A DNA stretch of 64,000 nucleotides from Variovorax sp037204085 (GTDB lineage Bacteria; Pseudomonadota; Gammaproteobacteria; Burkholderiales; Burkholderiaceae_C): NCBI RefSeq assembly GCF_037204085.1, contig NZ_JBBCBW010000008.1:172409-236408 (forward strand). The letters are read 5' to 3'. Below, in pieces: positions 51,455 through 58,377 of this stretch (its first letter is position 1; every line of letters begins with the position of its first letter). The position numbers and the translations under genes were made by a program. The notes beneath the pieces were generated by a model. It was not told the origin of the DNA. It searched no databases and saw only the letters and a program-made list of their open reading frames with translations.

Positions 51455-52198
51455 CTACCCGCTGCGCACCAGTGCCTGCAGCGCATCGACCGACAGAAGC
51501 TCGATGCGCCCGTAGCTCAGCGAAATCACCTCGTCGCGCGCCAGCGCGTTGAGCTCCTTCGAGAGCGTCTGGCGCGTGACGCCGAGCATCATGGCCAGCG
51601 CTTCCTGCGGCAGCATCAGCGTGCGGCGCAATTGCACCGATTGCGTGGCGTCGCCGCGCGCCAGCACCAGCAGGCGGTGCGCCACGCGCGCGCGCAGGCT
51701 GCGCAGCGTGGCATCTTCGGTCAGCCCGTAGAGCATGCGCACCCTTGCGGCCAGCATCATGGCAATGGCGTTGGCAAAGACCACGTCGCGCATCTGCTGC
51801 GCAAAAGCTTCGGGCGGCACCACCAGCAGGTCGAGCGGCTCCAGCGCGGTGGCATCGTGCGTGCGCGGCGAGCCGTCGAGCAGCGTGATCTCGCCGAACC
51901 AGTTGCCGGGCTCGAGCACCGCAAGGATGGCCTCGCGCCCGTCCTGCCGCAGCGACGATATCTTGATGGTGCCGGCCACCAGGCCATAAAAGCCGCCGCC
52001 CGCCGCATGCACCGGGTCGCCCTGGCGAAACACCATGGCACCGCGCCGCAGGTGGATGAGCTCGGCCGCGCCAAGCAAGGCCTCGCGCTGCGCCCGCGGA
52101 ATGCTCGTGAACCACGGGTTGCGCTCCATCGCAGCCAGGTGCGAAGCGGAAAGGCGCGGCTTGGGAGCGGGCATCAGGGGTTTTCCAGACCCCTGCAT
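51455..52198 (-). CDS. Crp/Fnr family transcriptional regulator
   Basis: A 247-residue regulator: a cNMP-binding-like beta barrel (about 45-150; GAMVFRQGDPVHAAGGG, LEPGNWFGEITLLDGSPRTHDATA) and a C-terminal HTH of the Crp type (LMLPQEALAMMLGVTRQTLSKELNALA). There is no Cys cluster of the FNR type, so oxygen sensing through 4Fe-4S is not expected. ATG 52198 has AAGGA 7 nt upstream; a TTG 2 codons before it is also possible. It is divergent from the HD-domain gene; the shared gap has a TGTCAA-N4-TTGACA palindrome that overlaps the ribosome binding site. Confidence 0.9.
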   Translation of the reverse strand: MQGSGKPLMPAPKPRLSASHLAAMERNPWFTSIPRAQREALLGAAELIHLRRGAMVFRQGDPVHAAGGGFYGLVAGTIKISSLRQDGREAILAVLEPGNWFGEITLLDGSPRTHDATALEPLDLLVVPPEAFAQQMRDVVFANAIAMMLAARVRMLYGLTEDATLRSLRARVAHRLLVLARGDATQSVQLRRTLMLPQEALAMMLGVTRQTLSKELNALARDEVISLSYGRIELLSVDALQALVRSG

Positions 52199-52214
52199 TG
52201 TCAAATCCTTGACA
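52199..52214. promoter_or_regulatory. Crp/Fnr-type operator in the divergent gap
   Basis: TGTCAA-N4-TTGACA, the 6-4-6 geometry of Crp/Fnr sites. A third half-site GTCAA (52222-52226) forms TTGAC-N8-GTCAA with the right arm. The palindrome directly abuts the regulator's ATG and covers its Shine-Dalgarno, suggesting autoregulation. Confidence 0.6.
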
Positions 52215-52273
52215 GTTGCACGTCAAGCACAGGTCTACAGTGGCCGGCACCCCACAAGAACGGAGACCACAAG

Positions 52274-52864
52274 ATGAGCGAACGGGCGAGTTTCACCAGC
52301 ATGCAGCAGAGCACGCGCGAAGACTGGCAACTGATCGGCGGCGAGTTCAGGCAATTTGCAGGCGGCCTTCCCGCGCGCGTGATCAGGCACCTGCAGATCC
52401 TCGAAGGCGACTACGGCGGCTTTCCGGTCGACCGCTACACCCATTCGCTGCAAACCGCGACCCGCGCGCTGCGCGACGGCCGCGACGAGGAATACGTGGT
52501 GTGCGCGCTGCTGCACGACATCGGCGACACGCTCGGCAGCTTCAACCACCCCGACATTGCAGCCGCAATCCTCAAGCCCTTCGTGAGCGAGGCCAACCAC
52601 TGGATGGTGCAGCACCACGGCATCTTCCAGGGCCACTACTTCTTTCACCACATTGGCCTGGACCGCGACATGCGCGACAACTTCAGGAACCACCCGCACT
52701 ACGAGCGCACGGCCGAGTTCTGCGCGCTGTACGACAACCCGGCCTTCGACCCCAAGGCCGAGACGCTGCCCATCAGCGAATTCGAACCCATGCTGCAGCG
52801 CCTGATGGCGCAGCCCAAGCAGAGCATCTACAAGGCCGCGATGAAAGAGCCGGCCGCCGCCTGA
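52274..52864 (+). CDS. HD-domain protein, possible MIOX/PhnZ-like di-iron oxygenase
   Basis: A 196-residue single-domain HD protein. Metal-ligand candidates in order are His57 (RYTHSLQ), His81-Asp82 (ALLHDIGD), His92 (FNHPD), His115 (QHHGIFQGH) and Asp154 (ALYDNP), the H...HD...H...H...D series of HD proteins. The His57-to-His81 spacing (24) equals that in PhnZ, and HHGIFQGHY is like the HSFYPWHTG element of myo-inositol oxygenase, so a mixed-valence di-iron oxygenase is possible; a phosphohydrolase is the alternative. It is followed at 24 nt by the aldolase gene, with which it should be cotranscribed. Confidence 0.75.
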   Translation: MSERASFTSMQQSTREDWQLIGGEFRQFAGGLPARVIRHLQILEGDYGGFPVDRYTHSLQTATRALRDGRDEEYVVCALLHDIGDTLGSFNHPDIAAAILKPFVSEANHWMVQHHGIFQGHYFFHHIGLDRDMRDNFRNHPHYERTAEFCALYDNPAFDPKAETLPISEFEPMLQRLMAQPKQSIYKAAMKEPAAA

Positions 52865-52888
52865 CACCCCGACAAAGGACACACCATC

Positions 52889-53656
52889 ATGAACGCAAAC
52901 TCCCAATCCGAAATCCAGAAGCTCGTGTCCGCCGAAGAGTGGCAGCTGCGCGTCGACCTTGCCGCCTGCTACCGCCTGGTGGCGCTCTACGGCTGGAGCG
53001 ACCTGGTGTTCACGCACATCAGTGCGCGCATTCCGGGGCCCGAGCACCACTTCCTCATCAACCCCTACGGCCTGATGTTCGACGAGATCACCGCGTCCAG
53101 CCTGGTCAAGGTCGACCAGCAGTGCAACAAGATCATCGAGTCGCCCTACCCCGTCAACCCGGCCGGCTTCGTGATCCACAGCGCCGTGCATGCCGCGCGC
53201 GAAGACATCCAGTGCGTGCTGCACACCCATACCAAGGCCGGCATTGCCGTGAGCGCGCAGAAAAACGGCGTGCTGCCCATCAGCCAGCAATCGACCTTCG
53301 TGCTGGCCTCGCTGGCCTACCACGACTACGAAGGCGTGGCCTTCCGCGACGACGAGAAGCCGCGCCTGCAGGCCGACATGGGCAACGCCAATTTCCTGAT
53401 GCTGCGCAACCACGGCCTGCTGACTTGCGGCAAGACCATTGCAGACGCGTTCCTTTCGATGTACACCTTCGAGAACACCTGCCAGATCCAGATTGCGGCG
53501 CAGTCCGGCGGCGGCGAGCTCACGCAAGTGAACCCGAAGATCGTCGAGGGCGTGGGCCAGGCGATGAAGGTGCAGACGGGCGGCCTGGGTGGGCAGTTCG
53601 TCTGGCCGTCGCTCATTCGCAAGCTCGACCGCATCGACGACAGCTACAAGCAATAA
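52889..53656 (+). CDS. Class II aldolase/adducin domain protein
   Basis: A 255-residue zinc-dependent class II aldolase-like protein. Zinc ligands are in HTHTKAG and RNHGLL, and YGWSDLVFTHISAR marks the N-terminal core. Family members are fuculose-, ribulose- or 5-methylthioribulose-phosphate aldolases or dehydratases, as well as decarboxylases; the substrate is not readable. AAGGA precedes the ATG by 11 nt. Between the HD gene (24 nt) and a BASS transporter (96 nt). Confidence 0.85.
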   Translation: MNANSQSEIQKLVSAEEWQLRVDLAACYRLVALYGWSDLVFTHISARIPGPEHHFLINPYGLMFDEITASSLVKVDQQCNKIIESPYPVNPAGFVIHSAVHAAREDIQCVLHTHTKAGIAVSAQKNGVLPISQQSTFVLASLAYHDYEGVAFRDDEKPRLQADMGNANFLMLRNHGLLTCGKTIADAFLSMYTFENTCQIQIAAQSGGGELTQVNPKIVEGVGQAMKVQTGGLGGQFVWPSLIRKLDRIDDSYKQ

Positions 53657-53752
53657 GACGCGCCGATTCCGGTTTGCACGGCTGCCAGCGCCTGCGCGAC
53701 AGGTGCCGGCAGCCATTTTTTTAGAAGAATCAGAAAGAGGAGACAACAAGGC

Positions 53753-54631
53753 ATGGACGCTACGCTCATCGTGACCCGGTTTCTGTTCGGCGCGCTGGCG
53801 CTGGTGATGTTCGGGCTCGGGCTTTCGCTCTCGCTGGAGGACTTCCGGCGGCTTTTCAAGCACCCCAAGGCGGTGACCATTGCGCTCGCGCTGCAGGTTC
53901 TCGGCCTGCCGCTGGCCTGCTACGCCATCATCGTCGGCTTCGGCCTGTCGCCGGTGTTCGCCATCGGGCTCATGCTGCTAGCGGCTTCGCCGGGCGGCAT
54001 TTCGGCCAACCTTTTCTCGCACCTGTTCGGCGGCAACGTGGCCATGAACATCTCGCTTACGGCCGTGAACACGCTGCTGTCGATCGTCACGCTGCCGCTC
54101 ATCGCCAACTGGGCCATCGGGCACTTTGCGCAAAGCGGCCAGGTGGTGCCGCTGCAAACGCGCAAGCTGGTGGAGGTGATCGCCATCGTGCTGGTGCCGG
54201 TGGCCATCGGCATGTTCGTGGCCTCGCGCAAGCCCGGCTTCGCGGCGCGCATGGAAAAGCCGACCAAGATCTTCAGCGCCGTGGTGCTCGCGGTGGTCAC
54301 GGTGCTGGCCATTGCCAACGAGTGGAAGACCATCACGGCCACCTTCGCCGAAATCGGCTTGCCGGTGCTGCTGTTCAACCTGCTGAGCCTGCTGGCGGGC
54401 TACTACCTGAGCCGCGCCGCGGGCCTGGACAAGCCGCTTGCCACCGCCATCAGCTACGAGATCGGCATCCACAACTCCACCCTGGCCATCTTCATCGCGG
54501 TGAGCGTGCTCGGCAGCTTTCAGCTCGCGTTGCCGGCCGCCATCTATTCGGTGGTGATGTACATCACCGCCCCGCTCTTCGGCTGGCTGCTGCTGCGCAA
54601 GCGGCAACCGCAGGCTGTGCCTGCGCGATGA
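53753..54631 (+). CDS. Bile acid:sodium symporter (BASS) family transporter
   Basis: A 292-residue inner-membrane protein with about nine to ten predicted helices. The motif LMLLAASPGGISANLFSHLFGGNVAMNISLT (SPGG, then the sodium-site core) and YEIGIHNSTLAIF are typical of the BASS family, which imports organic anions (bile acids, pantoate, pyruvate) with sodium. GAGGAGAC precedes the start. Lying between an aldolase gene and tcu genes, it may import the pathway substrate, taking the place of TcuC. Confidence 0.88.
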   Translation: MDATLIVTRFLFGALALVMFGLGLSLSLEDFRRLFKHPKAVTIALALQVLGLPLACYAIIVGFGLSPVFAIGLMLLAASPGGISANLFSHLFGGNVAMNISLTAVNTLLSIVTLPLIANWAIGHFAQSGQVVPLQTRKLVEVIAIVLVPVAIGMFVASRKPGFAARMEKPTKIFSAVVLAVVTVLAIANEWKTITATFAEIGLPVLLFNLLSLLAGYYLSRAAGLDKPLATAISYEIGIHNSTLAIFIAVSVLGSFQLALPAAIYSVVMYITAPLFGWLLLRKRQPQAVPAR

Positions 54632-54638
54632 TGCGGGC

Positions 54639-55565
54639 ATGGAACTGAGGCAACTGCGTTACTTCGTCAAGGTCTGCGAACTCCGCAGCATGGGCCGCGC
54701 GGCCGTCGAGTTGGGCGTCGTCACGTCGGCGCTCAGCCAGCAGATCAGCCGGCTCGAGAGCGAGCTTTCGACACGGCTGCTGCAGCGCAGCTCGACCGGC
54801 GTGGTGCCCACCGATGCGGGCCTGGCCTTCTTGCACCAGGCGCAGCTCACGCTGCGGCATGCCGACGACGCCGTGCGCGCGGCGCAGCAGGCGCGCCTTT
54901 CTGGCCACGTGAGCGTGGGCCTGGCACCCACCACGGCCACGGTGCTCGGCGTGCCGCTGATGCGCGCCATGCAAGAGCGCTACCCCGAGGTGCGGCTGCA
55001 CATGGTCGAGGCGCTCTCGGGCCACCTCACCACCATGCTGCATGCGCGCCAGCTCGACCTGGCGGTGCTGTTCCAGACCGACACGCCGCGGCGCTGGAGC
55101 GTGCTGCCGCTATTGGCGGAAAAGCTGTTCGTCATCGCATCGCCGAATCTCGCGCACCGCCCCCTGGGTACCAAGGTGCGGCTGTCGCAGCTGGCCGATG
55201 TGCCACTCATCCTGCCCAGCGGCAGCCATGGCTTGCGCGCCACGCTGATGGCGGCGTTTGCGCGCGCCCGCATCTCGCCGCGCATCGTCGCCGAAGTGGA
55301 CGGCCTGGCATTGTTGATGGACGCAGTGCGCGCAGGCCACGGCGCGACCATCCAACCCGGTGCCGCCACGGCCCGGCACGACCGCGACGACCTGCAGCTC
55401 ACGCAGATCAGCGATGCGCATGTGGGCCGCCGCAACCTGCTCGTCAGCCTGTCGGACGACGAGCTTTCGCCCGCCGCCCTCGCTGCGCGCGTGGTGCTTG
55501 CAGACACCGCCCGCTCCCTGGTGCGCGAAGGCCGCTGGACCGGCGCCAGCCTTCTCGAAAACTGA
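54639..55565 (+). CDS. LysR family regulator, TcuR-like
   Basis: A 308-residue LysR regulator. HTH region RQLRYFVKVCELRSMGRAAVELGVVTSALSQQISRLE; the rest is the usual effector-binding domain. It starts 8 nt after the transporter and is followed 78 nt later by tcuA, all on the same strand. In Salmonella, TcuR of the same family activates tcuABC, so this protein probably controls the downstream genes. The recognition HTH is intact. Confidence 0.85.
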   Translation: MELRQLRYFVKVCELRSMGRAAVELGVVTSALSQQISRLESELSTRLLQRSSTGVVPTDAGLAFLHQAQLTLRHADDAVRAAQQARLSGHVSVGLAPTTATVLGVPLMRAMQERYPEVRLHMVEALSGHLTTMLHARQLDLAVLFQTDTPRRWSVLPLLAEKLFVIASPNLAHRPLGTKVRLSQLADVPLILPSGSHGLRATLMAAFARARISPRIVAEVDGLALLMDAVRAGHGATIQPGAATARHDRDDLQLTQISDAHVGRRNLLVSLSDDELSPAALAARVVLADTARSLVREGRWTGASLLEN

Positions 55566-55642
55566 ACACCCGTTGCCTCTTTCGGCCTTTCGCGTGAAGG
55601 CCCAGCTCCCTAAAGTCTCCTGCATTGCAAGGAGACCCACGA

Positions 55643-57070
55643 GTGATAGATGTACTGGTTGCCGGCGGCGGCAATGCCGCGCTGTGCGCCGCGCTGATGG
55701 CGCGCGAGGCCGGCGCTTCGGTGCTGCTGCTCGAAGCCTCGCCCAAGGAATGGCGCGGCGGCAATTCGCAGCACACCCGCAACCTGCGCTGCATGCACGA
55801 CGCACCGCAGGACGTGCTGATCGACGCCTACCCTGAAGAGGAGTACTGGCAAGACCTGCTGAAGGTGACCGGCGGCCTCACAAACGAGCACCTGGCACGC
55901 CTGGTGATTCGCGCCTCGTCCAACTGCCGCGACTGGATGCGCAGCCACGGCGTGCACTTCCAGCCGCCGCTTTCGGGCGCGTTGCATGTGGCGCGCACCA
56001 ATGCCTTCTTCATGGGCGGCGGCAAGGCGCTGGTCAACGCCTATTACCGCAGCGCTGAAAAGCTGGCCGTGCAGATCCGCTACGACACGCCCGTGGCCTC
56101 GGTGGAGCTCGACGGCGACCGCTTCGTGGCCGTGCGCACCGAGGCCGGCCAACGCATCGAGGCGAAGAGCTGCGTGCTGGCCGCGGGTGGCTTCGAGTCG
56201 AACCGCGAATGGCTGCGCGAGGCCTGGGGCCAGAACGAGCGCGGCGAATGGCCGGCCGACAACTTCCTGATCCGCGGCACGCGCTTCAACCAGGGCGTGC
56301 TGCTCAAGCACATGATCGAAGCCGGCGCCGACAGCATCGGCGATCCGTCGCAGGGCCACATGGTGGCCATCGATGCACGCGCACCGCTGTACGACGGCGG
56401 CATCTGCACGCGCATCGACTGCGTCTCGCTCGGCGTGGTGGTCAACCGCGAAGCGCAGCGCTTCTACGACGAGGGCGAAGACTTCTGGCCCAAGCGCTAT
56501 GCGATCTGGGGCCGGCTCGTGGCTCAGCAGCCTGGGCAGATCGCGTGGTCGGTCATCGACCAGAAGGCCGTCGGCCGCTTCATGCCGCCGGTGTTCACCG
56601 GCACGCAGGCAAACACGCTCGGCGAACTCGCGCAGAAGATCGGACTGGACGAAGCCGCGTTCGTGCGCACCGTGCAGGACTACAACGCCGCCTGCCGCGT
56701 CGGCCGCTTCGACCACACCGCCCTAGACGACTGTCATACCGAAGGCCTCTCGCCCGCCAAGACGCACTGGGCGCGCCCGCTCGACACCGCCCCCTTCTAC
56801 GCCTACCCCGTGCGTCCCGGCATCACCTTCACCTATCTCGGTCTGAAGGTGGACGAGACGGCCGCAGTGCGCTTTGGCGGCCGGCCAAGCCCCAACCTCT
56901 TCGTGGCCGGAGAAATGATGGCCGGCAACGTGCTGGGCAAGGGCTACACCGCCGGCGTGGGCATGAGCATCGGCACGGCCTTCGGGCGCATCGCCGGCAC
57001 GCAGGCTGCGCGCGCGGCAAAGAACCTTTCGAAGAATTCCCCGGAGGCCGCCCTTGCAGCAGCTCACTGA
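55643..57070 (+). CDS. tcuA: FAD-dependent tricarballylate dehydrogenase
   Basis: A 475-residue flavoprotein of the fumarate-reductase/succinate-dehydrogenase-like family. FAD motif VAGGGNAALCAALMAREAG, GGNSQHTRNLRC, VLAAGGFESNREW, RGTRFNQGVLLKHM and the C-terminal GEMMAGNVLGKGYTAGVGMSIGTAFGRIAG agree with TcuA, which oxidises tricarballylate to cis-aconitate. The start is GTG 55643 with AAGGAGA upstream. The stop overlaps tcuB by 17 nt. Confidence 0.9.
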   Translation: MIDVLVAGGGNAALCAALMAREAGASVLLLEASPKEWRGGNSQHTRNLRCMHDAPQDVLIDAYPEEEYWQDLLKVTGGLTNEHLARLVIRASSNCRDWMRSHGVHFQPPLSGALHVARTNAFFMGGGKALVNAYYRSAEKLAVQIRYDTPVASVELDGDRFVAVRTEAGQRIEAKSCVLAAGGFESNREWLREAWGQNERGEWPADNFLIRGTRFNQGVLLKHMIEAGADSIGDPSQGHMVAIDARAPLYDGGICTRIDCVSLGVVVNREAQRFYDEGEDFWPKRYAIWGRLVAQQPGQIAWSVIDQKAVGRFMPPVFTGTQANTLGELAQKIGLDEAAFVRTVQDYNAACRVGRFDHTALDDCHTEGLSPAKTHWARPLDTAPFYAYPVRPGITFTYLGLKVDETAAVRFGGRPSPNLFVAGEMMAGNVLGKGYTAGVGMSIGTAFGRIAGTQAARAAKNLSKNSPEAALAAAH

Positions 57071-58319
57071 CCTCGTCGCGCGTGCCCGTGCGGATGCCGA
57101 CGGCATCGGCAGCGCCTCGCCGCGCGTGATTCCGATCCGCCCCGCCCTGCCTCTGACTGCGAGCGAGGGCGAGGTGGCGCGCATCCTGCAGATCTGCAAC
57201 GCCTGCCGCTACTGCGAAGGTTTTTGCGCCGTGTTTCCCGCAATGACGCGGCGGCTCGACTTCGGCAAGGCGGACACGCACTACCTTGCCAACCTGTGCC
57301 ACAACTGCGGCTCCTGCCTGCATGCGTGCCAATATGCGCCGCCGCACGAGTTTGCGGTGAACGTGCCGCAAGCCATGGCGCAGGTGCGCATGCAGACGTA
57401 TCACGACTACGCCTGGCCGCCCGCAATGGGCATGCTCTACAAGAAGGCCGGCCTCACCGTAGCGCTCGCACTGGCCGCCGGCCTTGCGCTGTTCCTGGTG
57501 CTGGCCGTGGCAATGACGGGATCGCTGCTGCACGAGCCGCTCGCGGGCAATTTCTACGCGATTTTTCCGCACAACTTCCTGGCGCTAGTGTTCGGCGTTG
57601 TGTTCGGCTGGGTGGTGTTCGCGCTGGGCATGGGCACGCGCCGGTTCTGGCGCGAGGTGTCGCCCGCTCAAGAAAGCGCGCCGGCCGAAGTGGCCGGCGT
57701 GCGCGCCGCAGCCAGCGCCGAGGCGGCGCACGACGTGCTGCGCCTCAAGTACCTGGACGGTGGCCACGGCCAAGGCTGCAACAACAAGGACGACCGCTTC
57801 ACGCTCTGGCGGCGGCGCTTTCACCACTTCACCTTCTACGGCTTCATGCTGTGCTTTGCCTCCACCTGCGTCGCAACGCTGTACCACTACCTGCTCGACC
57901 TGCAAGCGCCCTACGCGCTCACCAGCCTACCGGTGCTGCTCGGCACCGCGGGCGGCATCGGCCTGGTGATCGGCCCCGTCGGGCTGCTGTGGATGAACCT
58001 GCGGCGCAATGCCGCGCACGGCGACATTGCGCAGCGGCCGATGGACCGCGGCTTCATCGCGCTGCTGCTGCTCATCAGCCTGACCGGCCTTGCGCTGCTT
58101 GCCTGGCGCGACACGGCCTTCATGGCGCTGCTGCTCGCGGTGCACTTGGGCGTGGTGATGGCGCTCTTCCTGACCCTGCCCTACGGCAAGTTCGCGCACG
58201 GCATCTTCCGCTCGGCGGCGCTGCTGAAGTTCGCGATTGAAAAACGCCTGTCCAGCCGCCTGCAGCTGGGCGGCGACTGGCCGCCGCGCCGACGAGAACA
58301 GGCTTTAAACCACGTGTAA
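57054..58319 (+). CDS. tcuB: Tricarballylate utilisation protein TcuB (4Fe-4S membrane protein)
   Basis: A 421-residue protein that reoxidises the FADH2 of TcuA and passes electrons to the quinone pool. The N-terminal part carries two 4Fe-4S clusters (CNACRYCEGFCAVF and CHNCGSCLHACQY); the C-terminal half has about six membrane helices. The start is a TTG at 57054, backed by GGAGG 7 nt upstream and the overlap with tcuA. Alternative: a similar citrate/propane-tricarboxylate oxidase system. A strong terminator follows. Confidence 0.92.
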   Translation: MQQLTDLVARARADADGIGSASPRVIPIRPALPLTASEGEVARILQICNACRYCEGFCAVFPAMTRRLDFGKADTHYLANLCHNCGSCLHACQYAPPHEFAVNVPQAMAQVRMQTYHDYAWPPAMGMLYKKAGLTVALALAAGLALFLVLAVAMTGSLLHEPLAGNFYAIFPHNFLALVFGVVFGWVVFALGMGTRRFWREVSPAQESAPAEVAGVRAAASAEAAHDVLRLKYLDGGHGQGCNNKDDRFTLWRRRFHHFTFYGFMLCFASTCVATLYHYLLDLQAPYALTSLPVLLGTAGGIGLVIGPVGLLWMNLRRNAAHGDIAQRPMDRGFIALLLLISLTGLALLAWRDTAFMALLLAVHLGVVMALFLTLPYGKFAHGIFRSAALLKFAIEKRLSSRLQLGGDWPPRRREQALNHV

Positions 58320-58326
58320 CAGCTCA

Positions 58327-58358
58327 AAAGCCCGACCGTTTCCGTGCGGTCGGGCTTT
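58327..58358 (+). terminator. Rho-independent terminator after tcuB
   Basis: AAAGCCCGACCG / CGGTCGGGCTTT, a 12-bp perfect stem with an 8-nt loop. It ends the tcu transcript 8 nt after the stop and is 20 nt before the glucosidase ATG. Confidence 0.9.
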
Positions 58359-58377
58359 GGCGTGAGAATGGCGGGCC

